The notes: a model not told the origin generated them from the sequence alone. Shown: positions 16,285 through 26,093, counted from the first letter of the stretch. The stretch is DNA of 33,902 bases from Sphingobacteriaceae bacterium (GCA_903644075.1 CAHJXH010000017.1:1-33902); one strand, 5' to 3'. Numbers and translations: made by a program.

Positions 16285-17475
16285 TTAGTTTTTAGTATCA
16301 CCAGGCACATAATCTACCGGTAACATCTCGGCCACTTTCGATAATGACCACGCTCCTTCCAACAGTGTACTACCGGGCGAAAGTACAATACCATTGTTAT
16401 CAAAAAATGCATAATCGCCATAAAGGTTAATGATACTGGTTTCGAAGTTTTCCATATCCAACGGGCGAAACAGGTCTTTGAAATAAACTGTTTCACGGCG
16501 TTTGGTGTAAACCACGTACAGATATTTTGGAAAAGCGATGGCATGTACACCCGGATCATTGGTTGCGTGCATTACATCGGCAACGTTAAGAGGTTGGCGA
16601 ATTAGAAACTCGTCATATTTAGGCAGCTCAGCCATATTAAACCAATATTGGGCCGAATCGCGATTAGTCATTCTGAATTTATCAATCTTCGCCTGAATCA
16701 ATTCTTCACTTGGGCGCTTGGTATTTATCTTACGCTGCAATATCCTGATCACAAAGCCATCCTTATCCATCGTATTATTAGCCAGTGAGCGGTAAAAATG
16801 CATCGCCGAACCATAATAAAGCTCTTCCCTGCGCGCTGCCCATTTCTTTTTCTGCTCTGCAGAACCCGGTAGTTCCTGGTATAGCACCTTGCCTGTCCAT
16901 GATATCACATGGTTAAGGTAATCAGTTTTAAATGATTTCAGCAGGATTTTCACCTTATAACCAAGGGCATAATTATCGATATTCAAAAAATCATACGAGT
17001 ATCCTTCTAGGTAACGCTTGGTTTTATGGTTAAGCAGGTTAAGATCTGTAGGGTTCAGAATTTTACATTTTTTGGCATCTTCAGATGTGCCTAAAAAATC
17101 TTTAACAAAGGCTTCGTAATTTCTTTTCCAGCTGCCGCCGCTGGTAATTACAACTTCACGCAGTTCGGTAACCTTGGACGTCATTTCGGCTTCAACATTT
17201 ACCGGCTTGGCGCCCACCATTATAGTTTGCATAAAATCTTCGTAGCCTACGGTGGTTACTACCAGTTCATACTGACCGGGGCGTACACCGCTAAGGGTAA
17301 ACGTACCATCCTCACTGGTAACTGTACCAAATGTAGCATTGCTTAAAAATACGCTGGCTTTGGCCAATGGCGCATGGCTGCTCTTAATGGTAACCTTACC
17401 TGTAATGGTTCCGTTTTGGGCCTGGCAGTTTACAATCATAAACAAACCCACAAACAACAGTAGTATTGAACGCAT
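16285..17475 (-). CDS. secreted CarboxypepD_reg-like domain protein, function unknown
   Basis: 396 residues with a signal peptide (MRSILLLFVGLFMIVNCQAQ). A CarboxypepD_reg-like beta-sandwich covers about residues 22-105 (GTITGKVTIKSS to ELREVVITSG), the same N-terminal plug-type domain seen in SusC/TonB receptors. The remaining roughly 290 residues are basic and not recognised; there is no predicted beta-barrel of receptor size and no obvious catalytic motif. It lies between ccmB and ccmC on the same strand, 75 bases after ccmB in transcription order. Nothing in its sequence ties it to heme. A carbohydrate or cell-surface role is possible, but no function is claimed. Confidence 0.75.
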   Translation of the reverse strand: MRSILLLFVGLFMIVNCQAQNGTITGKVTIKSSHAPLAKASVFLSNATFGTVTSEDGTFTLSGVRPGQYELVVTTVGYEDFMQTIMVGAKPVNVEAEMTSKVTELREVVITSGGSWKRNYEAFVKDFLGTSEDAKKCKILNPTDLNLLNHKTKRYLEGYSYDFLNIDNYALGYKVKILLKSFKTDYLNHVISWTGKVLYQELPGSAEQKKKWAARREELYYGSAMHFYRSLANNTMDKDGFVIRILQRKINTKRPSEELIQAKIDKFRMTNRDSAQYWFNMAELPKYDEFLIRQPLNVADVMHATNDPGVHAIAFPKYLYVVYTKRRETVYFKDLFRPLDMENFETSIINLYGDYAFFDNNGIVLSPGSTLLEGAWSLSKVAEMLPVDYVPGDTKN

Positions 17476-17549
17476 AGTATTAACCGGAATTTACGACAAG
17501 TATAGCTATTGAAAATGAAGCCTTGGTGAACCTAAGATATATAAAAGGA

Positions 17550-18233
17550 TTAATCCTGCCAAAGGTATGGGAACAATATGAGCGAAGCCCCTACTACAAT
17601 TACATTAATGGCGCACAAAATACCGATATTTCCGTAAGTACTCCCCCGCTCTAAACCATCCATAGCCACTTTACTGGTGCGGATCAATAATAATATCACA
17701 GGTATAATTACGGGGAAACTCAGGATAGCCATCAGCGTGCCACCATTACCTGCTTTGGCAGCGATGGCCGAAATCATGGTGAAAACTGTAGCAAAGCTGA
17801 TACTACCCAATAACACTACCAGGAAATAATAAAAAGGATCGCCCAATGTATTAGTAAAGAACAGCATATAAACCAATAAAGCCAAAACGCTCAGCAGGCT
17901 CATCAGTAATATATTGTAGATAATTTTAGATAGAATAATGGCCTGCGGACTGGCTATTGAATAGTAATACAACAAACGGCTTTTGCTCTCCTGCAGAAAG
18001 CTTTTAGACATGGCATTAACCGCCGCAAACAGCATAATAATCCAGAACAGCACATTCCAAACCACAGGATAGCCCTGGCTATGGGTAAAACCCGCGCTGA
18101 GGTTAAAGGCGATATAGCAGACAAAAACGGTTGATACAATATACAGCAGCACACCGTTAAACGCATACTTAGACCGCCACTCGAGCAGGATTTCCTTTTT
18201 AAGCAAATGTTTGGTTTGACTGAGGACTTGCAT
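17550..18233 (-). CDS. ccmB: heme exporter protein CcmB
   Basis: 227-residue membrane component of the CcmAB ABC complex, which drives release of holo-CcmE from CcmC. The N-terminal amphipathic stretch KHLLKKEILLEWRSKYAFNG and six hydrophobic segments match the CcmB family. The ATPase partner ccmA is not adjacent in this window and must be elsewhere or absent. It is first in the minus-strand ccm cluster. The ATG is at 18233. Confidence 0.9.
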   Translation of the reverse strand: MQVLSQTKHLLKKEILLEWRSKYAFNGVLLYIVSTVFVCYIAFNLSAGFTHSQGYPVVWNVLFWIIMLFAAVNAMSKSFLQESKSRLLYYYSIASPQAIILSKIIYNILLMSLLSVLALLVYMLFFTNTLGDPFYYFLVVLLGSISFATVFTMISAIAAKAGNGGTLMAILSFPVIIPVILLLIRTSKVAMDGLERGSTYGNIGILCAINVIVVGASLILFPYLWQD

Positions 18234-18304
18234 GGGGCAAAGATATTGTTTTGATTTCGGAGGTCGGATGTCCGATTTCGGATTTATTTTAGGGATTCTC
18301 CTAT

Positions 18305-18332
18305 TTCTGGCTCTTGTCTCTTGTCTCTCTCA
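18305..18332. repeat. heptad tract (TCTTGTC type) upstream of ogt
   Basis: TCTTGTC occurs twice in tandem (18312, 18319), with degenerate units at 18305 and 18326. It ends 30 bases before the ogt ATG. TATCTTAG at 18351-18358 may be the -7 promoter element, one base off TAnnTTTG. Confidence 0.6.
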
Positions 18333-18362
18333 AATTGATCTATTAAAAGCTATCTTAGCCAT

Positions 18363-18848
18363 ATGTACATTACTCATCATCTTACTCCTTTAGGAAAAGT
18401 GCAAATTACTGCCGACGATGAGTTTGTAACTTCGGTAACCATTGAACCTAAAACTATTTATGAGCCCACCGGAGATCAGCCCCTATTAAAACTCGCTATT
18501 AAGCAATTGGACGAATATTTCGCGGGCGAGCGCATCGACTTTGATCTGCCTTTACAACAGGTAGGAACACCTTTTCAGCAGGATGTATGGCAGGAATTAT
18601 TGCGGATAAGCTACGGCAAAACCATGAGTTATGCGCAGCTATCTAAAGAAATGAAAAATCCGCTGGCTATACGGGCTATTGCTGCGGCCAATGGCAAAAA
18701 TAAACTTTGGATTATTGTACCCTGTCACCGCGTAATCGGATCCGACGGGAGCCTTACCGGGTATGCAGGCGGCCTGTGGCGCAAGCAATGGTTATTAGAG
18801 CACGAAGCCCATGTGAGCGGCCAGGGCCAAACTAAACTGGAGTTTTAA
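18363..18848 (+). CDS. ogt: methylated-DNA-[protein]-cysteine S-methyltransferase
   Basis: 161-residue suicide DNA-repair protein that removes the alkyl group from O6-alkylguanine. The acceptor Cys121 sits in IVPCHRV (118-124), followed by GYAGGLWRKQWLLEHE. The DNA-binding helix region RAIAAANGKN (104-113) is present, with Ala-Ile in place of the more usual Val-Gly after RA. The N-terminal Methyltransf_1N-like part is short. There is no Ada regulatory domain. Its stop overlaps by 4 bp the stop of the convergent hybrid kinase gene. Confidence 0.94.
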   Translation: MYITHHLTPLGKVQITADDEFVTSVTIEPKTIYEPTGDQPLLKLAIKQLDEYFAGERIDFDLPLQQVGTPFQQDVWQELLRISYGKTMSYAQLSKEMKNPLAIRAIAAANGKNKLWIIVPCHRVIGSDGSLTGYAGGLWRKQWLLEHEAHVSGQGQTKLEF

Positions 18849-20785
18849 TTCTCCAGTTCGATAACTTTTAAAAGCTTGCGCATTTTTTCGTGCAGCTGAT
18901 ATGGCTGAAAAGGCTTTGCCAAAACATCGTTCATCCCCGAGGCCAAAGCTTCTTCCTGCTCATGATCAAACGAAGCGGCTGATAATGAGATAATAGGAAT
19001 ACTACGTTTAGCCTCCGACAATTCGCTGCGAATATGGCGGGTAGCCTGATAACCATCCATTTCGGGCATGTGAGTGTCCATTAATATCAGGTCGTAATCG
19101 TTCTCTGCCAGCTTATCAATTGCCTTGCGGCCGTTGTCAACCATTTCAATTTCAACCTTCCAGTCTTTCAATATTTTAGAAAGCATAAACTGGTTTACCA
19201 AGTTATCTTCGGCCACTAAAACGCGTACATTATTAAATGGCTGCAAATCTTTAACGCTGTTTTTGGTTGGTTTAACTTCATTTGGCCTCGAAGCCAGGCT
19301 GTACCAATTAGTAAAACTAAATATACTGCCTTTAGCCGGCACGCTGCTTACATTAAGCTCGCCACCTTTTAACTCAATCAGCTTTTTAACAATAGCCAGG
19401 CCTAAACCTGTGCCACCATACTTAGCGGCGGTATCATCTTCTGCCTGTTCAAATGAATCAAAAATGCGTGCTATGCGATCTTCCGAAATGCCGATACCAC
19501 TATCTTCAATACTAAACTGTAGTTTAGATTTATCTACATGCGTTTGCAGTACTTTAACATTCAATTTCACAAAACCACTTTCGGTAAACTTAATGGCATT
19601 GCTCAGCAGGTTCATTAAAATCTGGTTGAGGCGTAACGAATCAACCATAATATAATGTGGTACCGATGGCTCTATCTCCAGTATAAACTCAATGTTGCGC
19701 TCATCGGCTTTATATTTCAACAGATCGTATACCGATTTGATAATACTATGCACATCATTGGCTGCACGAACGATGCTGAATTTACCGGCCTCAATTTTAG
19801 AAATATCAAGTACGTCATTAATAACCCCCAATAACGATTGTGAGGTAGTTTCGAGCAAACTGATCATCCCCATTTGCTGGTCATTCATTTCGGTTTTACG
19901 CAGCATATCAGATAAGCCGATAATACCATTTACAGGCGTGCGTAATTCGTGGCTCATATTGGCCAGGAAATTCTCTTTAACCTTACGGCCGTATTCAGCA
20001 GCTTCTTTTGATTTGATAAGCTCCGACTGGTAATTTTTCTGATTGGTAATATCACTGATGTTAATAAACAACATCTGGCTGCGGTAACTCACCCGGCATT
20101 CTACCCATTTAAGTACTTTGTCAACCGTTTCAAATTTGCATTCAAAAACACCATAAGCGGTACGGTCGGCAATTACGTTAACAAGATGATCCCTGAATAA
20201 TGGACGATCTGCATCAGAAACAAGCGAGGTAATATTTTTGCCGATTAACGAAGCCGGGATATGCCCTGTTATTTTTTCGACAGCAGGGTTCATCGAATTT
20301 ATTTTGAGCGTATCCGAATTAACGGTACATATAATATCGGCAGAGTTTTTAACTACGATGGCGTAGTTCTGTAGTTCTTCGTTTTTCCTTTTTAGCTCGG
20401 CCTGGCTGCGTGCCAGTTGTATAAATGAATCAACCTTGGCCGATGTAATATAGGGATCGAGCGGTTTAAATAAATAATCAATAGCGCCTGCTCCAAGGCC
20501 TTTAACTGCATATTTGGTTTCTTTAGAAATAGCCGTTACAAATAATACCAAAATATCGCGGGTACGTGGGTTCGATTTTAACATCTCAACCAGTTCAAAA
20601 CCGTCCATCTCGGGCATTTGCACATCAACAAGCGCTATGGATATTTGATTATCCCAAGCCAGTTTCAGGGCTTCGTTTGGCGAAGTGGTCGTAAATAATT
20701 GTATATCATCGCGCTGAAGCAATGCTTCGAGTGCAACAATATTTTCTTCACTATCATCAACGATCAGTATATTGATTAAAGACAT
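18845..20785 (-). CDS. hybrid histidine kinase REC-PAS-HisKA-HATPase-REC
   Basis: 646-residue cytoplasmic signalling protein without membrane segments. Order: N-terminal receiver (1-125, phosphoacceptor Asp54 in ALVDVQMPEMDG), PAS domain (about 140-250), HisKA with His279 (FLANMSHELRTP), HATPase (G boxes GIGISEDRI and YGGTGLGLAIV) and a C-terminal receiver with Asp570 (LMDTHMPEMDGYQ). A receiver at the front lets an upstream kinase control this one, probably the CHASE3 kinase two genes upstream. The ATG at 20785 (MSLINILIVDD) was chosen since the earlier in-frame start at 20815 adds ten unrelated residues. The 194-base gap before cheR is AT-rich and contains a repeated TATACGAT. Confidence 0.9.
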   Translation of the reverse strand: MSLINILIVDDSEENIVALEALLQRDDIQLFTTTSPNEALKLAWDNQISIALVDVQMPEMDGFELVEMLKSNPRTRDILVLFVTAISKETKYAVKGLGAGAIDYLFKPLDPYITSAKVDSFIQLARSQAELKRKNEELQNYAIVVKNSADIICTVNSDTLKINSMNPAVEKITGHIPASLIGKNITSLVSDADRPLFRDHLVNVIADRTAYGVFECKFETVDKVLKWVECRVSYRSQMLFINISDITNQKNYQSELIKSKEAAEYGRKVKENFLANMSHELRTPVNGIIGLSDMLRKTEMNDQQMGMISLLETTSQSLLGVINDVLDISKIEAGKFSIVRAANDVHSIIKSVYDLLKYKADERNIEFILEIEPSVPHYIMVDSLRLNQILMNLLSNAIKFTESGFVKLNVKVLQTHVDKSKLQFSIEDSGIGISEDRIARIFDSFEQAEDDTAAKYGGTGLGLAIVKKLIELKGGELNVSSVPAKGSIFSFTNWYSLASRPNEVKPTKNSVKDLQPFNNVRVLVAEDNLVNQFMLSKILKDWKVEIEMVDNGRKAIDKLAENDYDLILMDTHMPEMDGYQATRHIRSELSEAKRSIPIISLSAASFDHEQEEALASGMNDVLAKPFQPYQLHEKMRKLLKVIELEN

Positions 20786-20979
20786 TCTAAAGTTGAAAGG
20801 GGCCAAATAAAGCAATCAATGTTACCGCAAGAATTATTGGCTTTTTGCAGTATTCCACAATTGCCATTTTATTAACATAACTGCCTGATTATTAAATATT
20901 TGTTTAATATACGATTCTATATACGATATTTTATCAATCCTGGATTTTTAAATTATAAAAAAACATCAAGCTGTTTATT

Positions 20980-21813
20980 TTAAACGCCCACCTTCTGATA
21001 AATATTTTCCTTTTTATTAATGACTTTAAATTTACGTTTAAAAATATCAGATCTGATAGTTTCTTTACTACCTAAACATAAAAAGCCATAAGGGCATAAA
21101 CTCCTGTAAAATAAATCGAGTATCCGCTCCTGTAATTCCTGCTCAAAATAGATAAAAACGTTACGACAGCTTATTAATTGAAACTCGTTAAAAACCTGGT
21201 CTGAAATTAAGTTATGCAGCGAAAACAGGGTATTTTGCTTCAACTCCGTGCGGATACTGGCCGCATCATACATCATCGTAAAATGATCTGTAACCGAACC
21301 CGGCAAACCGGTAAGCTGGTAGCTTTCTGCAAAACCTTTTATTTTACGCAGGGTGTAAATTCCCTTACGCGCTACATTCAATACATCGGCATTAACATCG
21401 GTACCGTAAATGAAGTATTTATTTCTTAAACCGGCCTCCTGCAACAAAATAGCCAGCGAGTACACTTCCTCCCCGGTTGAGCAGCCGGCACTCCACAATT
21501 TAATATGTTGATAGGACGATAAATAAGGTACCACATCTGTATACAACGATTTATAAAACAGCGGGTCGCGAAACATCTCGGTAACGTTTACGGTAATCTC
21601 TTTTAAAAATTCGTAAAAGAAATCCTCATCGTTCACCAAAGCTTGCTTCAGATCAACATAATCGAGCTTTTTAAGTTGCATAATGCGCACAACGCGGCGC
21701 TTAAATGAAGCTTTAGAGTATTGGGAGAAATCGAACCCATGAATTTTCTTTACCAGGTCAACAAGTTCATTGATCTGGGCCGTGCTTATACTATCCGCAA
21801 AAGGGGTACTCAT
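20980..21813 (-). CDS. cheR: CheR-type protein-glutamate O-methyltransferase
   Basis: 277-residue SAM-dependent methyltransferase of the CheR family. The N-terminal helical domain (residues 1-75) carries the family signature NVTEMFRDPLFY (76-87). The SAM-binding motif is SAGCSTGEEVYSLA (108-121), and ISCRNVFIYF follows near residue 217. The enzyme would methylate glutamate side chains of a receptor. No chemoreceptor, CheA or CheW is in the window, and no CheB follows. The start lies three bases after the CHASE3 kinase stop, so translation is probably coupled. Likely substrate: the coiled-coil region of the neighbouring kinase. This is inference. Confidence 0.9.
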   Translation of the reverse strand: MSTPFADSISTAQINELVDLVKKIHGFDFSQYSKASFKRRVVRIMQLKKLDYVDLKQALVNDEDFFYEFLKEITVNVTEMFRDPLFYKSLYTDVVPYLSSYQHIKLWSAGCSTGEEVYSLAILLQEAGLRNKYFIYGTDVNADVLNVARKGIYTLRKIKGFAESYQLTGLPGSVTDHFTMMYDAASIRTELKQNTLFSLHNLISDQVFNEFQLISCRNVFIYFEQELQERILDLFYRSLCPYGFLCLGSKETIRSDIFKRKFKVINKKENIYQKVGV

Positions 21814-21816
21814 TTC

Positions 21817-24800
21817 TTAGCTCTCTAACCAAAGCTGCATCAATGAAATAAGCCTGTCCACATCAACCGGTTTAGTAATATAGTCGTTAGCCCCGGCTGC
21901 GATGCATTTATCGCGGTCGTCTTTCATTGCTTTTGCAGTAAGCGCTATTACGGGTAGCTTGGCCCATTTGTTCTGCTTTCTTATTTGGCGCATGGCTTCG
22001 TAACCATCCATTACCGGCATCATAATGTCCATTAGCACAATATCAACCTGCGGTAGTTCTTCCAGCTTTTTAAGGGCTTCTTCCCCATCATTAGCTATCT
22101 CAACCTCCAACTCGTACGATTGCAGGGCACTGCTTAACGCAAATATGTTACGCATATCATCATCAACCAACAATACTTTGCGGCCTTTCAACATGGCTTT
22201 ACTGCCGGTTACCTGGCGCGGTTTAGCAGCTGGTGCCTGCGGGGTAGCAGCGTTCAGTTTATGCAAAAACAGGTTCACCTCATCAATCAACCTATCTGAT
22301 GATTTGCTGGTTTTTACCACCATGGCATTAGCGTACTGCATCAAACGGCTCACGGAGTTTTTATCCAGTTCCATAGCCGTGTTGATAATTACCGGCAGCG
22401 AAGCAAAACGCTCTAAGGCCTTAATCTTATCCAACAGGTCTAAACCAGAAATATCGGGCAGGTTTAAATCCAACACAACGCATTGGTATTCATTCTCTTC
22501 CAACATTTTAAATGCCTGTTCGCCTGTATAGGCTTGTGCTACAGCAATACCTTGTTTTTGCATTAAGTCGCGCAGGGCATCGCTTTGTGCTTCCTGGTCT
22601 TCAACCAATAATATTTGCCTTACACCAGTACTGCTTTGCTCAATAATATCGCTAAACAGTTTATTTAACGCCTCGGTATTTACAGGCTTTTTCATGAAGC
22701 TGATTGCGCCCTCGCTTTTTACGCGTTTGGCTGCGGCCTCACCTGCCGACATCATGTGTACAGGGATATTTTTAGTCTCGGGGCTTGCCTTTAATTCCTT
22801 TAATATTTCCCAGCCATCTTTACCCGGCAGCATAATATCCAGTAATATGGCATCAGGTTTATTTTCGGCAATAATTTCGGCAGCACGGGTGCCTTCATTT
22901 ATTAATACAGCTTTATAACCATAATCGGCCGCGTAGTTTTGCAGTATTTCTGCAAAGTTCCGGTCATCCTCTACAATTACTACCAAAGGCTGGCGATCAG
23001 GATCATCAAAAAGCACTTTAGCCAGTTTTGGCATTTCGGCAGTTGCGGTAAAGCTTTGTACGGTTGGTACTTCATCTTCAACATCAACATGTTGCGTTAT
23101 CACGCCGTTTACGGGCAGGTTAAAAGTAAACTCACTGCCATTACCGGGTTCACTATACAAGGTTATTGAACCGCCTAATATAGCAGCCAGCTCGCGGCTG
23201 ATTGAAAGACCTAAACCTGTACCACCATATTTACGGCTGGTTGAACCATCCTCTTGCTGAAAAGCTTCGAAAATCAGTTTTTGTTTATCTGGTTGGATGC
23301 CAATACCCGAATCTTTAATACTCAAAGCAATAGTATCGGCTATGGCACCAGGCATAGCTTTTATGCTGATATTACCATTTTCAGGCGTAAATTTAAACGC
23401 ATTAGAGAGCAGGTTTTTGAGCACTTGCTCTACCCTTACCTTATCGGCTACAATAAAGTCGGGCACGTCGCCTATTTCGGTAGTAAAGTTTATCTTTTTG
23501 TTTCCGGCTACCTCGGCAAACAGCATTTGCATATCGCCAACTATGCCTTCTACAGAAGTGCGTTCATTCTGAATTTCTATTTTGCCTGATTCAATTTTAG
23601 CCAGATCAAGAATGTCGTTAATCAGCGTCAGCAGATCATTTCCCGCGTTGAATATTACGCTGGCATATTTAATCTGATCGTCCGACAGATTATCTGCCTT
23701 GTTATCTTTCAGTATCCGCGCCAGCACCAAAATACTATTTAATGGTGTGCGCAGCTCGTGGCTCATATTGGCCAAAAACTCAGATTTATAACGACCAGTG
23801 GTTTCCAGCTGATGCACTTTATCGCTGATGTCTTTACGAGCCTCTTCAACCGCCTGGTTCTTTTCTTCCAATAAGCTGGCTTTCTCTTCCAGCTCGGCGT
23901 TGATGGTACGGAGTTCTTCCTGCTGTACGCGAAGCTCTTCTTCTGATGCCTGCAGCATTTCGGTTTTACTCAGCAACTCTTCATTGGTCACACGCATTTC
24001 TTCCTGCTGTGCTTCCAGTTCTTCGGCTTGCTGCTGGGTTTCCTCAAAGAGATCCTGCATAATGGTACGGGCACGGGCGGTGTTTACGGCCACGCCAATA
24101 TCATTTGCTACTGATAATATATAGTCTTTAACAGCTTCATGAATGGTATCCTGATAAGCAATCTCCATTACACCGATCAAGCGTTTATCGAAGAATAATG
24201 GTACGATAAAGATCTCGGCCAGTTCCTGACTAATAATTGATGTTTCGAGCTCTAGTTTTTGATTCAGGCAGCCTTTAATGGTTGCCGCTTTTTCATCCTT
24301 AGCAACCTGGCCTAACCAGCTTTCTGATAGCTTGATGGTTTTCTTAATCACACTCAGATCATGGAAAGCATACCAGGCATTCAGTTTTAATACGTTCTCT
24401 TTATCATCAAACAGATACAGTGTACCTGTTATCGCTTTGGTATAGTTACAAACTTCGGCCAATACATTTTGAGTAAGCTCCAGTTCGGTTTGCTGACCTT
24501 GCATTTTCTCGTTTAGGATGCCGGAACCGGTTAACTGCCAGTTTTTAGCCCTGTTTTCGCCTAATACTTTTTCGAGTTCGTTGTTCGATTCTTTGATCTC
24601 ATCCTCAATCAGTTTTTGTTTTCTAAACGTACCCAGGATGTAATATAACATTACCATCAGGATCAGGAAGAAAATTCCCGAACCGCCAATAATGGTAATT
24701 ATAGTAAGCTGTACAGCGCTTTCAGTCGATGCCTTACGGCTATCAAGCGCCAATTGTTCACGATCGTTAATACGGACAATGGTATTACGGATGCTATCCA

Positions 24801-25251
24801 TCACCTGCTTGCCATTAAGCAGCATATCGCGCTTAATCATTTCTTCCAGTCCTACCTTATCACGATTATCTACGTTTGATTTGAGCAAATCAAGCTGGCG
24901 ATAAGTTAAGGTGGCTAACAATTCGAGATCCTTAACCTGCCCTCTGTTAGTTGCTTCCAGTTCTTTGAGGTTGCTTAGATCGGCAGTGAGGCGCGGTAAA
25001 GCTGCATTGTAAGGATCAAGAAAAACGGGCCTGTCTGTAGCCACAAAACCTCTCATACCGGTTTCGGCATCGATTAATAACTGGAGGATATGGTCTGAAG
25101 TATTGATCAGCTTTTGGCTGGACTCCATTGCGGCCTGGTTTTCCTGCAATTGCTTAATGCTTTTGTAAGAAAACAAACCAACGAACAGAACCAAGAATAT
25201 GGATAAGCCAAAGCCGATGAATACCTGCTGGCGAAAGGATAGTTTAATCAT
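21817..25251 (-). CDS. membrane hybrid histidine kinase CHASE3-GAF-HisKA-HATPase-REC-REC-REC
   Basis: 1144-residue sensor kinase. TM helix 1 (about 9-28), CHASE3 periplasmic domain (about 35-178, with AETGMRGFVATDR), TM helix 2 (about 181-206), GAF domain (about 255-395), and a long Glu/Gln-rich coiled coil (about 396-485). HisKA follows with His498 (FLANMSHELRTP), then HATPase (NLLSNAFKFTP; YGGTGLGLSIS). Three receivers have Asp805 (LLDIMLPGKDGWE), Asp928 (VLDLNLPDISG) and Asp1075 (LMDIMMPVMDGYE). The conserved Lys of the receivers is in FMKKP, VVKTS and YITKP. There is no output domain, so it must signal through partner proteins, plausibly the downstream REC-first hybrid kinase. Confidence 0.93.
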   Translation of the reverse strand: MIKLSFRQQVFIGFGLSIFLVLFVGLFSYKSIKQLQENQAAMESSQKLINTSDHILQLLIDAETGMRGFVATDRPVFLDPYNAALPRLTADLSNLKELEATNRGQVKDLELLATLTYRQLDLLKSNVDNRDKVGLEEMIKRDMLLNGKQVMDSIRNTIVRINDREQLALDSRKASTESAVQLTIITIIGGSGIFFLILMVMLYYILGTFRKQKLIEDEIKESNNELEKVLGENRAKNWQLTGSGILNEKMQGQQTELELTQNVLAEVCNYTKAITGTLYLFDDKENVLKLNAWYAFHDLSVIKKTIKLSESWLGQVAKDEKAATIKGCLNQKLELETSIISQELAEIFIVPLFFDKRLIGVMEIAYQDTIHEAVKDYILSVANDIGVAVNTARARTIMQDLFEETQQQAEELEAQQEEMRVTNEELLSKTEMLQASEEELRVQQEELRTINAELEEKASLLEEKNQAVEEARKDISDKVHQLETTGRYKSEFLANMSHELRTPLNSILVLARILKDNKADNLSDDQIKYASVIFNAGNDLLTLINDILDLAKIESGKIEIQNERTSVEGIVGDMQMLFAEVAGNKKINFTTEIGDVPDFIVADKVRVEQVLKNLLSNAFKFTPENGNISIKAMPGAIADTIALSIKDSGIGIQPDKQKLIFEAFQQEDGSTSRKYGGTGLGLSISRELAAILGGSITLYSEPGNGSEFTFNLPVNGVITQHVDVEDEVPTVQSFTATAEMPKLAKVLFDDPDRQPLVVIVEDDRNFAEILQNYAADYGYKAVLINEGTRAAEIIAENKPDAILLDIMLPGKDGWEILKELKASPETKNIPVHMMSAGEAAAKRVKSEGAISFMKKPVNTEALNKLFSDIIEQSSTGVRQILLVEDQEAQSDALRDLMQKQGIAVAQAYTGEQAFKMLEENEYQCVVLDLNLPDISGLDLLDKIKALERFASLPVIINTAMELDKNSVSRLMQYANAMVVKTSKSSDRLIDEVNLFLHKLNAATPQAPAAKPRQVTGSKAMLKGRKVLLVDDDMRNIFALSSALQSYELEVEIANDGEEALKKLEELPQVDIVLMDIMMPVMDGYEAMRQIRKQNKWAKLPVIALTAKAMKDDRDKCIAAGANDYITKPVDVDRLISLMQLWLES

Positions 25252-25332
25252 TGATTAAGTGAGGATGTAATAAAGTACTAATATAGCAAAGTGTTACTAA
25301 CTACATAATTACTACATTGAGTAAAAGGGCTA

Positions 25333-25749
25333 TTACAACTTTTGGTACTGAACATTTTTATCACGGCCTTTGCTGCCAATTACAGCAGCAGCAGCGCCCG
25401 CAAACAACACCCACCAGCCCCATTTAAATTTAATGAGCCTGCTTAAGCTGGCCGAAATGCCTTTAAATGGTATAAAGCTAAAAGCGGTGTGTACTTTCAT
25501 AATGGCAGCAATTAGCAGCAGCACCATTAATACTAACGATGTCCAGGCTGTTGCTTTAACTATACCGTTTGCCTTGGCTATCAGCGCAATTAAACCGGCA
25601 ATAGCTATCACCAGTACGATGATGCCATAGGGTTTGTTCAAATCGTAAATATTCCAGTTAAATAAGTGGAGCGGGCGTAACAGCGGGCAAAATGTACCGG
25701 CAATAATGGCTACAAAGCCGGCAAATGATAAAAAAGAGCGGGGTAACAT
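25333..25749 (-). CDS. small integral membrane protein, function unknown
   Basis: 138 residues with about four hydrophobic segments (roughly 5-25, 43-62, 66-88 and 112-130), no recognised domain and a short positively charged C-terminal tail (GSKGRDKNVQYQKL). It begins six bases after the gldC stop and is last in the helicase-gldC group. No function can be claimed. Confidence 0.75.
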   Translation of the reverse strand: MLPRSFLSFAGFVAIIAGTFCPLLRPLHLFNWNIYDLNKPYGIIVLVIAIAGLIALIAKANGIVKATAWTSLVLMVLLLIAAIMKVHTAFSFIPFKGISASLSRLIKFKWGWWVLFAGAAAAVIGSKGRDKNVQYQKL

Positions 25750-25754
25750 CTTAA

Positions 25755-26084
25755 TTATTTAATGATTTCCATTTTTTCGGCAAAGTGGGCACAGTAGTCG
25801 CGCAGGTCTTCTACAATGTTGGTTTCGCCTGTTGCGCGTAAAAAGCTATCACCCATGGTTTGCAGGGTTTCGTAGAAAAAGCGTTTCATTTCATCAACCG
25901 GCATATCTTTAGTCCATAGGTCAATACGTAAAGTATTTTTATAGCTATTGTCCCAAAGAGCCAGCATCATTGATTTTACAGGTAAGGCTTCTTTGTTCTC
26001 AGAATCGGTTGATTCCCAAAGAATATTTTCCGGAACGTTGTGGTCGTCTAATTGGATAGTCAGTTTAATTTCAGCAGTCTTCAT
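25755..26084 (-). CDS. gldC: gliding motility-associated protein GldC
   Basis: 109-residue soluble protein of the GldC family, whose loss reduces but does not abolish gliding in Flavobacterium. Visible family features are the N-terminal IKLTIQLDDHNVPENILWES, the central LALWDNSYKNTLRIDLWTKDMPVDEMKRFFYET and the C-terminal FAEKMEI. Length is normal. The neighbours are two membrane proteins and a DEAD-box helicase; no other gld or spr genes are here, so the window gives no evidence of motility itself. GldC is conserved in many non-gliding Bacteroidota. Confidence 0.93.
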   Translation of the reverse strand: MKTAEIKLTIQLDDHNVPENILWESTDSENKEALPVKSMMLALWDNSYKNTLRIDLWTKDMPVDEMKRFFYETLQTMGDSFLRATGETNIVEDLRDYCAHFAEKMEIIK

Positions 26085-26093
26085 TAAAGTATT

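Noticed and set aside
23254..23589. ORFs opposite the CHASE3 kinase
   Set aside because: Antisense to a gene with intact kinase motifs; no recognisable product.
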